This document shows positions 32,721 through 45,597 of a stretch of 64,000 nt of DNA, piece after piece; position 1 is the first letter of the stretch, and every line of letters begins with the position of its first letter. Source of the stretch: Acidimicrobiaceae bacterium (lineage in GTDB: Bacteria > Actinomycetota > Acidimicrobiia > Acidimicrobiales > Palsa-688). The stretch lies in NCBI GenBank assembly GCA_003166025.1, contig PMWT01000151.1, positions 6,624 to 70,623 of the forward strand, written 5' to 3'. A model generated the notes under the pieces. That model had not been told where the DNA came from and did no database searches. It worked only from the letters and a program-made list of their open reading frames with translations. A program made the position numbers and the translations under genes.

Positions 32721-34715
32721 GTGGGGGCGTTTGCCTCTAGCCTGCTAGGTGTGGCCAGAAAGGTCTGGCGGCGTCCTAGCCGCCAAGAAGGTTTCAGCGC
32801 GGGCGGGACCGCCATACTTGTGGGCGGGGTCGCTGTCGTGGGCACCCTCCTGGCGGTGGCGATCGTCGGCGGCTTCTCGACGGCGTCGCATTCTGGCACG
32901 CACGGGGCTGGTGCCGTCGTCCAGCACACCACCGGTCCGGCCAAGACCGCGGCCAGTACGACCAGTACCACGACGCACCAGATGGCCATCGACCACCTGC
33001 TGTCTGAGGTAGTCGTTTCGCCGGCGGACGGGGCCACACGCCAGAAGCTCAGCACCGTGGTGACACTTCTTGCCCGCACCGGACGGCTGGCAGACGTGCA
33101 CGTCTCGGCGAGTACGGACGCCACCGTGCTGCGGGGCAGGTTCAACTCCGCCGCCGAGGAGTGGCGGTCGACGAGCCCGCTCTGGCCCGGGACCACGTAC
33201 ACAGTCAGCTACGTGGTGAGCGACGGTACCGGGCTGAGGGCGCAAGGTTGGGAAAGTTTCGCGACTGCCGCCGCGCCACAGTCCGTCACAACCAGTGTCT
33301 TCCCGAGCCCGGGCATTTCCGTCGGCGTGGGCCAGCCCATCGTTTTCACCTTCTCTCAGCCCGTGGGCACCTATGCCGCCCAGCAGGCCGTACTTTCCCG
33401 CCTGCACATCGCCATGAGCCAGCCGGTGCCCGGCGGTTGGCACTGGTTCAGCGCCGTGGAGCTGCACTTTCGTCCCACCTCCTACTGGCCCGTCGGCGAG
33501 CAGGTGGAGGTTTCGGGCGACCTCAACGGCTGGGACATCGGCGGGGGCGAATGGGGGCAGGGCACCGTTTCCACCGCCTTCATCGTCGGCGACAGCCACA
33601 TCTCGACCGTGAACCTCCTCACCCATGAGATGACGGTCACCGACAACGGCCAGGTCCTCTACGACTGGCCTGTAAGCGCCGGCTCCGAAGTGTGGCCGAC
33701 CATGGACGGTACTCACATCGTCCTGGACCGGGAGTCCGTCGTCCACATGATCTCGTCGAGCGTGGGCATACCCCTCAACTCCCCCGAGGGGTACAACGAG
33801 TTCGTTTACTGGGACGTCCACATCTCCGACAGCGGGGAGTACGTGCACGCGGCTCCCTGGGACATCTCCGAGCAGGGCGTCGAAAACGTCTCGCACGGTT
33901 GCGTCAACCTGAGCCCGGCCCGAGCCGAGACCTTCTTCCATTTCAGCCGGGTCGGTGACGTCATCCAGATAGTTGACGGTCCGCGGTCACCCGCACAGGG
34001 CGACCACGGCGTGATGGACTGGTCGTTCGACGGTCCCACGGTCAGCTGGACGCCGGCCACCGTCACCCAGCTCATCACGACCGTCACCACCTTGCCGACC
34101 ACGACACTGCCCCCGCCCCCCGGGGCACCCACCAGCCCGCCCGTGCCGGCTAACGGGCCCAGCAGCACAACAGCCAGTACGGCACCGGCTCCCGGCACCA
34201 CGAGGCCTGTGCCACCAACGTCGGTCCCCAGCACCGCTCCCTCCTCCAGTACGACAACCACCAGGCCGACAACCACCTTGGCGCCCACCACGACCAAGCC
34301 GGCTCCGACAACCACTCGACCGCTGCCGACCACGACCCGACCGCTGCCGACCACCACCCGACCGCTACCGACCACCACGAGGCCCGCTCTCACCACCACC
34401 AAACCGGTGTTGACCACGTCGACGAAGGCGGCGAAGGCGGCGGTAGTCGGCTCGACCACCACCAGGACGGCCCCGAGCACAACAAGGCCGGCGCCGACGA
34501 CTGCCCCGACCACCACGACCACCAGGCCCCCGACAACGACCACGAAACCGACCACGACGACCACGAAACCGCCGACGACTACCACCGCGAAGGCGACCAC
34601 CACGACCACGACCAGGCCGACCACGACCACCACCAGCTCGACCACGACCACTTTGCCCATCACAACGACGACGGCCGGTGCCAGCGCGACCTCGAGCACC
34701 ACGACGACGGCATGA
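32721..34715 (+). CDS. L,D-transpeptidase (YkuD domain), N-terminal TM, Ig-like domain, long Thr/Pro-rich C-terminal tail
   Basis: SHGCVNLSPARAETFFHFSRVGDVIQI catalytic motif; TTTRPLPTTTRPLP repeats. Confidence 0.88.
   Translation: MGAFASSLLGVARKVWRRPSRQEGFSAGGTAILVGGVAVVGTLLAVAIVGGFSTASHSGTHGAGAVVQHTTGPAKTAASTTSTTTHQMAIDHLLSEVVVSPADGATRQKLSTVVTLLARTGRLADVHVSASTDATVLRGRFNSAAEEWRSTSPLWPGTTYTVSYVVSDGTGLRAQGWESFATAAAPQSVTTSVFPSPGISVGVGQPIVFTFSQPVGTYAAQQAVLSRLHIAMSQPVPGGWHWFSAVELHFRPTSYWPVGEQVEVSGDLNGWDIGGGEWGQGTVSTAFIVGDSHISTVNLLTHEMTVTDNGQVLYDWPVSAGSEVWPTMDGTHIVLDRESVVHMISSSVGIPLNSPEGYNEFVYWDVHISDSGEYVHAAPWDISEQGVENVSHGCVNLSPARAETFFHFSRVGDVIQIVDGPRSPAQGDHGVMDWSFDGPTVSWTPATVTQLITTVTTLPTTTLPPPPGAPTSPPVPANGPSSTTASTAPAPGTTRPVPPTSVPSTAPSSSTTTTRPTTTLAPTTTKPAPTTTRPLPTTTRPLPTTTRPLPTTTRPALTTTKPVLTTSTKAAKAAVVGSTTTRTAPSTTRPAPTTAPTTTTTRPPTTTTKPTTTTTKPPTTTTAKATTTTTTRPTTTTTSSTTTTLPITTTTAGASATSSTTTTA
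34320..34382 (+). repeat. 21-bp tandem repeats encoding PLPTTTR in the L,D-transpeptidase tail
   Basis: ccgctgccgaccacgacccga-type unit repeated three times with minor variation. Confidence 0.85.
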
Positions 34716-34742
34716 TCCGGTGGGCCGCTACGGTGGGAAGCC

Positions 34743-35951
34743 GTGCCGGCCTATCTCGACCATGCCGCCACGTCCCCGCTGCTAACCGAGGCGAAGGAGG
34801 CCATGGGGCCATGGCTGGCGGGCGGTTTCGGTAACCCTTCCGGTTCGCACTCCATAGCCCGGGCGGCGCGCAAAGCCATCGAGGAGGCTCGCGACACGGT
34901 GGCCGACTGCCTGGGAGTTCTTCCCGGGAACGTGGTATTTACCGGGGGAGGCACCGAGAGCGACAACCTGGCCGTGCTGGGCCGGGCTCGGGCCGTCCCT
35001 GGGCCATTGGCGGTAAGTGCCATCGAGCACCACGCCGTGCTCCACGCTGCCCATGCAGCCGAGCGCCTCGCCGGTACGCCCGTGCGGACCATCGGCTGCA
35101 GTACTGACGGCATCGTCGACTTGGACGCCCTGGGCTCCGCTCTGGACGACAGCGTGAGCTTGGTCTCCGTTCAGCTGGTCAACAACGAGGTGGGGACCCT
35201 GCAACCTTTGGCCGAGGTCGCTCGCATAGTGCGCCGACGCGCCCCGGGTGCGGCATTGCACACAGACGCCGTCCAGGCCGCGCCCTGGTACGACGTCGCC
35301 CAGTTGGGGGCGGGTGCTGACCTGGTGAGCGTCAGTGCCCACAAGTTCGGCGGGCCGCAAGGTGTGGGCGCCCTGGCTTTCCGGCGGCCCGTGGAGCTGG
35401 AGCCGCTCCTTTACGGCGGTCCTCAGGAACGAGAGCGAAGGGCGGGCACGCATAATGTCGCCGGGATCGTCGGCATGGCGGCCGCTCTCGAAGTTACGGC
35501 GCGGCAGCGCGACGCGGCGTGCCGCCGCGTCCGGGCCCTGCGGGACCGGCTGTTGGCTGGATTGCTCGTCCGCACAGCTTCGACGTACGAGACGGCGGCG
35601 GGACGGGAAAAGGCGCCCGGCCACTGTCACGTAACGATTGACGGCGTTGAGAGCGAAGCGTTGCTCGTACTGCTGGATGGTTACGGTGTCTGCGCCTCGG
35701 CCGGTTCGGCGTGCGCCAGCGGGGCCATGGAGCCGAGCCACGTCCTGACGGCCATGGGCTATAGCGCTGAGCAGGCGCTCGGCGCGCTCCGCCTCACGCT
35801 CGGCCACGCCTCCACGGAAGCAGACGTCGATCTGGCGCTGCGGGCCGTCCCCGCCGCGGTCGCCCAGCTGCGCGGCTTCTCGCCTCGGGGCGCCGGGGCG
35901 CCGGCCCCAATCTCGTGGACGCCTGGCCAAACTGCGGGAGCTTTGGCGTAA
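34743..35951 (+). CDS. Cysteine desulfurase (NifS/IscS family)
   Basis: YLDHAATSPL, SAHKFGGPQGVGAL PLP-Lys, SAGSACASGAMEPSHV catalytic Cys. Confidence 0.94.
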   Translation: MPAYLDHAATSPLLTEAKEAMGPWLAGGFGNPSGSHSIARAARKAIEEARDTVADCLGVLPGNVVFTGGGTESDNLAVLGRARAVPGPLAVSAIEHHAVLHAAHAAERLAGTPVRTIGCSTDGIVDLDALGSALDDSVSLVSVQLVNNEVGTLQPLAEVARIVRRRAPGAALHTDAVQAAPWYDVAQLGAGADLVSVSAHKFGGPQGVGALAFRRPVELEPLLYGGPQERERRAGTHNVAGIVGMAAALEVTARQRDAACRRVRALRDRLLAGLLVRTASTYETAAGREKAPGHCHVTIDGVESEALLVLLDGYGVCASAGSACASGAMEPSHVLTAMGYSAEQALGALRLTLGHASTEADVDLALRAVPAAVAQLRGFSPRGAGAPAPISWTPGQTAGALA

Positions 35952-37009
35952 TGCGTGTGCTGGTGGCCATGTCGGGCGGTGTCGACTCCTCGGTGGCTGC
36001 TGCTCTCATGCTCGAGCAGGGCCATGAGGTGGTAGGGGCCACCATGAAGCTGTGGGGCGGCCCGTCCGATTCCGGTTGCTGCTCGGTGGCTGACGTGGAG
36101 GACGCCCGTCGGGTCTGCCAGCAACTCGGTGTAGACCACCACGTTTTCAACTTCACGAGCGAGTTCGAGCGCCAGGTCGTGGCGCCTTATGTCGCCGCTC
36201 ACGGGGAGGCCAGGACACCGAACCCCTGCATCGCCTGCAACGCCCACCTGAAGTTCGACCGCTTCTTGCAGCGCGCCGCGCAACTCGGCTTCGACGCCAT
36301 TGCCACCGGCCACCACGCTCGGGTGGCGTGTACGGCAGGGTACTGGGAGCTCCGCCGGGGCCGCGACGACGCCAAGGACCAGTCGTATGTGCTCTACATG
36401 TTGGGCCAGGCGGAGCTGGGCCGGCTGTGCCTTCCGATCGGGGAGCTGACCAAGACCGAAGTGAGGCAGCTGGCCGGTGTGCACGGCCTGCGCACAGCCA
36501 CAAAGCCCGACAGCCAGGACGTCTGCTTCATCTCCAGGGTCGGGGGGAGGGAGAGCTTCATCTCCGAGCGGATCCCGGTCCGCCAGGGCCGGCTGGTGGC
36601 GAGGGACGGTGAGCAGCTAGGGACTGTCGACGCTCTGGAGCTGGTGACCGTCGGGCAGCGCCGTGGCCTCGGGCTCGTCACCCGCTCGCGGCCCGAGCGC
36701 CGTTACGTCCTCGATGTCGACTTGCTCAGCCGCACGGCGACGGTGGGGACCCTGGACGACCTACTGGTCGACCGGGTGGAGGTCGACCAGCTGTCCTGGT
36801 GTGCCGGACCGGTCGCCGCCGGCACCGTGGTCCAGGCCCAGTTCAGCGCGCATGGGAGCCCGGTCACGGCGCAGTGGGACGGTGACGACCGGGCCGGCGC
36901 GGTAGCCCTGGCCCGCCCAGTACGTCGGGTCGCCCCCGGCCAGGCGGTGGTCCTGTACCGCCAGGGCCAGGACGGGGACGTGGTGCTGGGCGGCGGGACG
37001 GCGGCGTAG
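35951..37009 (+). CDS. mnmA: tRNA 2-thiouridine synthase
   Basis: RVLVAMSGGVDSSVAAALMLEQGHEVVGATMKLW; NPCIACNAHLKFD; ATG at 35951 overlapping the desulfurase stop. Confidence 0.96.
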   Translation: MRVLVAMSGGVDSSVAAALMLEQGHEVVGATMKLWGGPSDSGCCSVADVEDARRVCQQLGVDHHVFNFTSEFERQVVAPYVAAHGEARTPNPCIACNAHLKFDRFLQRAAQLGFDAIATGHHARVACTAGYWELRRGRDDAKDQSYVLYMLGQAELGRLCLPIGELTKTEVRQLAGVHGLRTATKPDSQDVCFISRVGGRESFISERIPVRQGRLVARDGEQLGTVDALELVTVGQRRGLGLVTRSRPERRYVLDVDLLSRTATVGTLDDLLVDRVEVDQLSWCAGPVAAGTVVQAQFSAHGSPVTAQWDGDDRAGAVALARPVRRVAPGQAVVLYRQGQDGDVVLGGGTAA

Positions 37010-39085
<2,076 letters not shown>

Positions 39086-39173
39086 GCACGGGGCAGGACC
39101 GTCCTCGACCAGCTCCATAGGCGCCGGAGCGAGGGTCCACCTGGGCCACGTCCCTCGTAGTTAGCCTCGTTAG

Positions 39174-41210
39174 ATGGCCGTGTCGCGCAGCTCGGAGCTC
39201 GTGGGCCGGGTCGTGGGCGGCCGGTACCGTCTCTTACGCCCTGTGGGCAGTGGCGCCTCCGCCCACGTGTACGTGGCCGAGGACGTGCGCCTAAAACGCA
39301 GGGTCGCCCTCAAGCTGCTCCACCCGGCTCTGGCCACCGACGCTGCCTTCCTGCGCCGCTTCCAGGCCGAGGCCCAGACGGTGGCGGCGCTTCGTCACCA
39401 GGGCATTGTGCGGGTCTACGACTGGGGCGAAGACGCCGGGAACGCCTATCTGACCATGGAACTGCTGGAGGGGGGCAGCCTGCGTTCCCTACTGGACAGC
39501 GGTCGTCGCCTCAGTGTCTCGCAGGTGGCCGCGCTGGCGCTCGACGTCGCCTCGGCCCTGGCCTACGCCCATGCCCGGGGCCTGGTCCATCGTGACGTGA
39601 AGCCGGCCAACCTGCTGTTTGACGAAGACGGCCATGTGAGCGTGGCCGATTTCGGTATCGCCCGAGCACTGGCCGAGGCGAGCTGGACCGAGCCCCTCGG
39701 CGCCATGCTGGGCACGGCCCGTTATGCCGCTCCCGAACAGCTGAAGGGAGCCCCTCTTGACGGGCGCGCCGACGTTTATTCGCTGGCCGTCGTGGCGGTG
39801 GAGTCGGTCACCGGCGATGTGCCCTTCAGCCGCGACACGGCCTTAGGTGCCCTCATGGCCCGGGCCGGGCAACCCCTCTCAGTGCCGGGAGAACTGGGCC
39901 CGCTGGCACCGGTCCTCGAAAGAGCCGGGACTGTCTCGCCCGAGGACCGCCTGAGCGCCGAGGCCTTCGCTCAGGGGATAGCGATGGTGGCTCGCCAGCT
40001 GCGGGCGCCGGCGCCCTTGCCGTTGCCGGGCATCGCCGCCAGTTCGGAGGGCGTTTTCGGCCGGGAGCCGACGGAGCTCGCGGGAGGGCATCGTCGGCCC
40101 CATGACGCCGGGATCACCATCTTGGTGGACGACCTAGAGATCATGGCGCCGGCTCCCGGCGCCGGCTCGCCCAGTACCCACTGGCCCGAGAGTGGCCCGC
40201 CCGAGAATGGCCCGCCTGAGAATGGCGCACGGGCGGCCACGGCGACCGGGCCTCCCGTGCGGGCCACCGCTGCCGAGCCCGTCGCGGGCACCGTCGCACT
40301 TCACAGGGCAGGGAGGGGAGGACGCCGGCGCTGGCTACAGCGGTCCCTCGTCGTTGCGGTCGCCGTAGTCCTCCTCGGCGGTGCCGCCAGCGCGGTATTG
40401 GTGCTGAAGCGGCCGGCACCGACCTACGCCGTGCCCCGGTTGGGCGGGGAGGCTCTCGGGGACGCCCGCGCAGTGTTGGCGGGCGACCACCTGCTACTTG
40501 CCGTAGTCGGTACGCAATGGGACACCGCCGCCAAGGGCTCGGTGATCACCCAATACCCACTGGCCGGGACGAGCCTTCGCGCCCATTCGACCGTCGGGGT
40601 GACGGTCTCTCTTGGCCCCGAGCCCGTCGCCGTGCCCGATCTGTCCACCCTCGACCTGGCCCAGGCCATTTCGGAGCTGCGATCGGACCGGCTGAGGCTG
40701 GGCCGGGTGGCGCGCCGCACGAGCATGACGGTCCCTGACGGGAGCGTGATCTCATGGTCGCCGCGGGGCCGGCGCGTGCTGCCGGGAACGGCCGTCCAAC
40801 TGGTGGTCTCCGAAGGCAGGCCCATGGCCGTCGTGCCACCGGAGGCGGCGAGCACGAGCTTCGCCGCCCTGCAGGCGGCGCTAAGAGGAGCCGGCTTCAA
40901 AGTGGCCGAGCTCACCGCGTACAGCGATGGTGTGCCCGCGGGCGATGTGGTTTCGGTGAGCCCGTCAGCGGGGACCAGGGAGGTTGTCGGGAGCACCGTG
41001 ACCGTCATCGTCTCGATCGGGCCTCATACGGTGACGATCCCCGCCGGCATCGTCGGTTTGTCCGCCGACCAGGCCGGAAAGGTCCTGTTGAGGCTGGGCC
41101 TGTACGTCTACGAGGTCCAGGGGAGCCCGCTGGCCCCAGTCACCGGTTCCCAACCGGCGGTGGGCACGGCCGTGCTCTACGGGAAATCGGTGGTCCTCGT
41201 TACGCGCTGA
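39174..41210 (+). CDS. Serine/threonine protein kinase with C-terminal PASTA repeats (PknB-like)
   Basis: HRDVKPANLLFDEDGHVSVADFGIA; single TM; about four PASTA-like repeats. Confidence 0.93.
   Translation: MAVSRSSELVGRVVGGRYRLLRPVGSGASAHVYVAEDVRLKRRVALKLLHPALATDAAFLRRFQAEAQTVAALRHQGIVRVYDWGEDAGNAYLTMELLEGGSLRSLLDSGRRLSVSQVAALALDVASALAYAHARGLVHRDVKPANLLFDEDGHVSVADFGIARALAEASWTEPLGAMLGTARYAAPEQLKGAPLDGRADVYSLAVVAVESVTGDVPFSRDTALGALMARAGQPLSVPGELGPLAPVLERAGTVSPEDRLSAEAFAQGIAMVARQLRAPAPLPLPGIAASSEGVFGREPTELAGGHRRPHDAGITILVDDLEIMAPAPGAGSPSTHWPESGPPENGPPENGARAATATGPPVRATAAEPVAGTVALHRAGRGGRRRWLQRSLVVAVAVVLLGGAASAVLVLKRPAPTYAVPRLGGEALGDARAVLAGDHLLLAVVGTQWDTAAKGSVITQYPLAGTSLRAHSTVGVTVSLGPEPVAVPDLSTLDLAQAISELRSDRLRLGRVARRTSMTVPDGSVISWSPRGRRVLPGTAVQLVVSEGRPMAVVPPEAASTSFAALQAALRGAGFKVAELTAYSDGVPAGDVVSVSPSAGTREVVGSTVTVIVSIGPHTVTIPAGIVGLSADQAGKVLLRLGLYVYEVQGSPLAPVTGSQPAVGTAVLYGKSVVLVTR
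40185..40229 (+). repeat. Three tandem 15-bp units (PESGP/PENGP/PENGA) in the kinase juxtamembrane linker
   Basis: cccgagagtggcccg cccgagaatggcccg cctgagaatggcgca. Confidence 0.93.
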
Positions 41211-41225
41211 TCCCGGCTGGACCGC

Positions 41226-41627
41226 CTACTGCTGGCGCGCCCGGTCGAGTTGACGACGCTCGCGTTTGGTCGGCCTCCCGGTCCCCCTGTCCCGGGCGAA
41301 GTTGGGCGAACCGACCTCCTCTTTGGTGGGGGGAGGAGGACTGTGGTCCACATAGCAAGCGGCGGCGATGGCCGCTCCCGCCCGCTTCTCGATCAGGGCG
41401 GTCACTTCGAGGGCCCGCAGGCGGTCGCCGGTCCTCGTTTCGATGTGGTCACCGGGCTTGACCACCGACGCCGCCTTGCCCGCTATCCCGTTCAGCTTCA
41501 CGTGGCCGGCGCGGCAGGCGTCCGTGGCCGCGGTGCGGGTCTTATAGAGGCGGGCTCCCCACAGCCACTTGTCCAGGCGGGCCCCGGCCGGCGCGGCCGG
41601 TGGGCCGTTGTCAGCGCCTCCCGTCAC
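41226..41627 (-). CDS. S4-domain RNA-binding protein (Hsp15-like)
   Basis: RLDKWLWGARLYKTRTAATDACRAGHVKLNGIAGKAASVVKPGD. Confidence 0.88.
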   Translation of the reverse strand: MTGGADNGPPAAPAGARLDKWLWGARLYKTRTAATDACRAGHVKLNGIAGKAASVVKPGDHIETRTGDRLRALEVTALIEKRAGAAIAAACYVDHSPPPPTKEEVGSPNFARDRGTGRPTKRERRQLDRARQQ

Positions 41628-41633
41628 GCCCGC

Positions 41634-42203
41634 TCATTCCGTTATCTCCTTCAGGCGCGTGGCCAGGGCGAGTGCCTGCACCCCCGGTAAGCCGAGCTCC
41701 GGCTGAGGCCGGCCATTGCCACCGTTGTCCGAGGCACCTGGCGGGCCCCCGGCGGGACCACTGAGGCCTTCGCCGGCACCCCCGGCACCCCCGACGCCGG
41801 GCTGGGCCGGCGGCGCCCAGCTGGTCGGTGCCGTGGGCCAGATGCCGCTGCGGGGGTCCAAGAGCTTGCTGAGATCCCCGTCGACCCTGATCCGTCCTCC
41901 CAGAAATGCCTGCATAACGGTCTGCACGTCGCCGGCGACGAACAGCGCCCGGGCCGTGCCGTAACCCATGGAAACGGTGACGTCCGGGCTCGGCAGGTGC
42001 CCCGTGCTTATGGTCACGCCACCGGACGACGTGTCGACATGGGCGTCGATGGGGCGGTCGGAGAAGGGTGCGTCAGTGATGACCAGGTTGACCCGCACGG
42101 GCGAGAACGAGGCTCCCGCCAAGCCACCCGACGCCTCGACCTCGGCGTATATCCGCTGGGCCTCGACGACCCACTCATCGCTCAAGAAAGGGTACTTCGG
42201 CAT
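41634..42203 (-). CDS. SCP2 sterol-binding domain-like protein with Gly/Pro-rich linker
   Basis: DVTVSMGYGTARALFVAGDVQTVMQAFLGGRIRVDGDLSKLL; start at MPKYPFL. Confidence 0.7.
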   Translation of the reverse strand: MPKYPFLSDEWVVEAQRIYAEVEASGGLAGASFSPVRVNLVITDAPFSDRPIDAHVDTSSGGVTISTGHLPSPDVTVSMGYGTARALFVAGDVQTVMQAFLGGRIRVDGDLSKLLDPRSGIWPTAPTSWAPPAQPGVGGAGGAGEGLSGPAGGPPGASDNGGNGRPQPELGLPGVQALALATRLKEITE

Positions 42204-42304
42204 GTTCCCCTCGACCTGGCAGGCCCACCGCCCGCTCGTGATAGATGTGCCCTCCGAAGATAGCGCTTCCTCACCGGGCCCCCGACTGTAGTTACGATGG
42301 CCGG

Positions 42305-42607
42305 GTGGCCCAGCCCCTTTCCAAAGATGATGTAGCCCATGTCGCCCGGCTGGCGCGCCTGTCCCTGTCAAGCGAGGAACTCGAGCGCTACACGACCCAA
42401 CTGGCCAGCGTCCTCGAGCATGCCGCAGATATCGGTGCTCTTGACATAGAGGGTGTCCCGCCTACGGCGCACCCCTTCCCATTGGTGAACGTCTTCCGCC
42501 AGGACGTACCGCGACCGTGCCTGGACAGGGACGAGGTGCTCTCCCAGGCACCCGAGGTCGAGGACGACAGGTTCCGCATCCCCCGGATCCTGGGGGAGGC
42601 ACTATGA
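42305..42607 (+). CDS. gatC: Asp-tRNA(Asn)/Glu-tRNA(Gln) amidotransferase subunit C
   Basis: [35 protein letters not shown] start 42305. Confidence 0.95.
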   Translation: MAQPLSKDDVAHVARLARLSLSSEELERYTTQLASVLEHAADIGALDIEGVPPTAHPFPLVNVFRQDVPRPCLDRDEVLSQAPEVEDDRFRIPRILGEAL

Positions 42608-44046
42608 CGTCGGTGGTGGAGATGGCGGCGGCGGTCCGGCGGGGCGAGCTTTCGGCCGTAGCGATTATTGAGCAACACCTCTCTCGCATCGATCAGGACG
42701 AGGCCGACATCCATGCCTTCAACCTGGTGATGGCGGACCACGCCCGAGCCCGGGCGGCGGAGGTCGATGGGATGGTCGCCAGGGGCGAGGACCCCGGTGC
42801 CCTGGCGGGCGTACCGGTCGCCTTGAAGGACCTCATTTGCACCCGAGGGACGCCGACTACGTGTTCGTCGCGCATCCTCGAGGGCTGGGTGCCCCCTTAT
42901 GACGCCACCGTGGTCAGCAGGCTGACCGAGGCCGGGGCGGTCTTCGTGGGCAAGACCAACATGGACGAGTTCGCCATGGGCTCGTCGACGGAGAACTCGG
43001 CTTTCGGGCCTACGCGCAACCCCCGTGACCTGAGCCGCGTCCCCGGGGGATCCTCCGGGGGCAGCGCCGCGGCGGTGGCAGCAGGGTTTGCCGCGATCGC
43101 CCTGGGGAGCGACACCGGAGGCTCCATCCGTCAACCCGCCGCGCTCTGCGGCGTCGTGGGCGTCAAGCCCACCTATGGGATGGTCTCCCGGTACGGCCTG
43201 GTTGCTTTCGCCAGCTCGCTCGACCAGATCGGGCCGTTCGCCACCAGCGTGGCCGATGCGGCCCTGGCCCTGGACACCATTTCCGGCCACGACGAAGCCG
43301 ACTCCACCAGCCTCCCGACCGACAGCGCACGGGCCCGGGAAAACCTCGGCCGCGGTGTCGAGGGTTTGCGCGTGGGGGTGATAGCCGAACTCGCCGGGGC
43401 CGAGGGCATAGCCCCGGACGTGGCCGCCCGTATCAGGGAGGCAGCCGAAGCCCTGGCCGCCTCCGGGGCCAAGGTGGAGGAGACGAGCGTGCCCGCCGTG
43501 CGTTACGGCCTTTCCGCCTACTACATGATCGCTCCGGCGGAGGCCTCGTCCAACCTCGCCCGTTACGACGGCGTCCGCTACGGCCTGCGCAAGCCCGGGG
43601 CGGACATCACCGAGATGTACATGGCCACCCGCTCGGCCGGCTTCGGGCCGGAAGTGAAGAGGCGCATAATGTTGGGCACGTACGTCCTTTCGGCCGGTTA
43701 TTACGACGCCTACTACGGCAAGTCGCAGAAGGTGCGCACCCTGATAATCCGGGACTTCGAAGAGGCTTACCGGTCCTTCGACGTCCTGTTGTCGCCGACG
43801 GCACCGACGACGGCGTTCGAACTGGGCACAAAGACATCCGACCCGCTCACCATGTACCTGAGCGACATCTGTACGATCCCCTCAAATCTGGCCGGGCACC
43901 CCGCCATCAGCGTGCCTTTCGGCACCGGTGACGACGGTCTGCCGGTGGGGGCGCAGGTCCTGGCGCCGGCCGCTGGAGAGCCAGTCATGTTCCAGGTGGC
44001 CGAAGTCCTCGAAGCGGCGGCTGCCGCGAAGGGTGGTGGGAGATGA
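42604..44046 (+). CDS. gatA: Asp-tRNA(Asn)/Glu-tRNA(Gln) amidotransferase subunit A
   Basis: Amidase signature [39 protein letters not shown] at 42604. Confidence 0.97.
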   Translation: MTSVVEMAAAVRRGELSAVAIIEQHLSRIDQDEADIHAFNLVMADHARARAAEVDGMVARGEDPGALAGVPVALKDLICTRGTPTTCSSRILEGWVPPYDATVVSRLTEAGAVFVGKTNMDEFAMGSSTENSAFGPTRNPRDLSRVPGGSSGGSAAAVAAGFAAIALGSDTGGSIRQPAALCGVVGVKPTYGMVSRYGLVAFASSLDQIGPFATSVADAALALDTISGHDEADSTSLPTDSARARENLGRGVEGLRVGVIAELAGAEGIAPDVAARIREAAEALAASGAKVEETSVPAVRYGLSAYYMIAPAEASSNLARYDGVRYGLRKPGADITEMYMATRSAGFGPEVKRRIMLGTYVLSAGYYDAYYGKSQKVRTLIIRDFEEAYRSFDVLLSPTAPTTAFELGTKTSDPLTMYLSDICTIPSNLAGHPAISVPFGTGDDGLPVGAQVLAPAAGEPVMFQVAEVLEAAAAAKGGGR

Positions 44047-45506
44047 GCCAGTCAGGCCAAGCAATCCAATCGAGCGATTGGGAAACCGTTGTGGGTTTAG
44101 AGGTGCACTGTGAACTGCGGACGCAGACCAAGTTGTTTTGCGGGTGCCGCAACGCCTTTGGCGACGAGCCCAATACCAACGTGTGCCCCGTGTGCCTGGG
44201 CCTGCCCGGTTCTTTGCCGGTGCTGAACGAGCAGGCGGTCGAGTACGCACTGCGCATCGGTGCCGCGCTGCGTTGCCGCGCCCAGCGATCGCTTTTTCAC
44301 CGGAAAAACTATTTTTACCCTGACATGCCCAAGGACTACCAGATAAGCCAGTACGACGTACCGATAAATATCGGCGGCTGGTTGGAGCTGCCCTCAGGCA
44401 AAAGGATAGGGATAGTACGCGCCCACATGGAGGAGGACACGGGCAAGACCACTCATATCGGTGGCGGCGGCCGTATTCACCAGGCGGGTCATTCACTGGT
44501 CGATTACAACCGGGCCGGCGTCCCACTCGTCGAGATCGTTTCCGAGCCCGACATGCGCAGCGCCGACGAGGCTCGTGAGTATGTCGAAGAGCTGCGGGCC
44601 GTGCTCGTTGCCGCCGGGGCCACCGACGGGAAGATGGAAGAGGGCTCTCTGCGCGTCGACTGCAACGTGTCGGTCCGTCCTCAGGGATCGACCGATCTCG
44701 GCACGCGCTGCGAGATCAAAAACATGAACTCCCTGCGCAGCTTGGCCCGGGCCGTGGCCTACGAAGCCGAGCGCCAGATCGAGCTGATCTCCAACGGTGG
44801 CCGGGTGGACCAGGAGACGAGGCACTGGGACGAGGCCGACGCCCGGACCCACTCGATGCGGTCCAAGGAAGAGGCGTTCGACTACCGCTACTTCCCCGAG
44901 CCCGACCTCGTGGTCCTCGACCCGGGGCCCGAGTGGGTGGCGGCGGTGGCCGCCAGCCTGCCCATCCTCCCGGCGGAAAGACGGGCGCGAGTGGCCGGCG
45001 CCGCCGGTGTCCCCGCTTCCTCCGAAGCGGTGGCGACGGTTGTCCGCCTGGAACTGGACGGGATCATCGGTGCCGCCGTGATGGCTAACGCGGACGCCGC
45101 CCTGGCCCTTCGCCGGCTGGCCAACGAAGTCGCCGGGGAGCTGGCGGAGGGCGACAAGGGGGCTCTCGACGCCGATGCGTTCATCGGCCTGGTGCTGATG
45201 GAGCAGCAGGGCGAGCTCACCTCCGCCCAGGCCCGGACGGTGTTGAAGGTCCTGGTGGCCGAGGGCGGTGACCCCAAAGTCATAGCGGTGCGCCTCGGTT
45301 TCGAGGTGATGGCGGCCGGCGCCCTGGCCGAGGTGGTGGACCAGGTCATCGCGGCCAACCAGCGCGAATGGGCCCGCTACGCCGGGGGCGACGACAAGCT
45401 GGCCGGGTTCTTCATAGGCAAGATAAAGGCGGCGACGGGTGGCAATGCCGACCTGCGCGCCGCTACGCAGCTATTGCAGCAGCGCCGGGCGGCCCAAGAG
45501 GCTTAG
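44043..45506 (+). CDS. gatB: Asp-tRNA(Asn)/Glu-tRNA(Gln) amidotransferase subunit B
   Basis: [46 protein letters not shown]. Confidence 0.97.
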   Translation: MSQSGQAIQSSDWETVVGLEVHCELRTQTKLFCGCRNAFGDEPNTNVCPVCLGLPGSLPVLNEQAVEYALRIGAALRCRAQRSLFHRKNYFYPDMPKDYQISQYDVPINIGGWLELPSGKRIGIVRAHMEEDTGKTTHIGGGGRIHQAGHSLVDYNRAGVPLVEIVSEPDMRSADEAREYVEELRAVLVAAGATDGKMEEGSLRVDCNVSVRPQGSTDLGTRCEIKNMNSLRSLARAVAYEAERQIELISNGGRVDQETRHWDEADARTHSMRSKEEAFDYRYFPEPDLVVLDPGPEWVAAVAASLPILPAERRARVAGAAGVPASSEAVATVVRLELDGIIGAAVMANADAALALRRLANEVAGELAEGDKGALDADAFIGLVLMEQQGELTSAQARTVLKVLVAEGGDPKVIAVRLGFEVMAAGALAEVVDQVIAANQREWARYAGGDDKLAGFFIGKIKAATGGNADLRAATQLLQQRRAAQEA

Positions 45507-45597
45507 CGCCACCCTGGCCCAGAAAGTGGGCTCGGCAGTTCGGGCTTTTCCCGCAGCTCTGACTGGTCGACTTCGCCAGCTTGGCCAGCCCGTATGT

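Noticed and set aside
34320-34382. Possible CRISPR-like array in the repeated TTTRPLP region
   Set aside because: Contiguous in-frame coding repeats with no unique spacers.
33806-34702. Minus-strand ORF rich in Val (VVVVGLVVVVV), resembling a membrane protein
   Set aside because: It is the reverse complement of the ACC-rich Thr/Pro tail of the L,D-transpeptidase; composition artefact.
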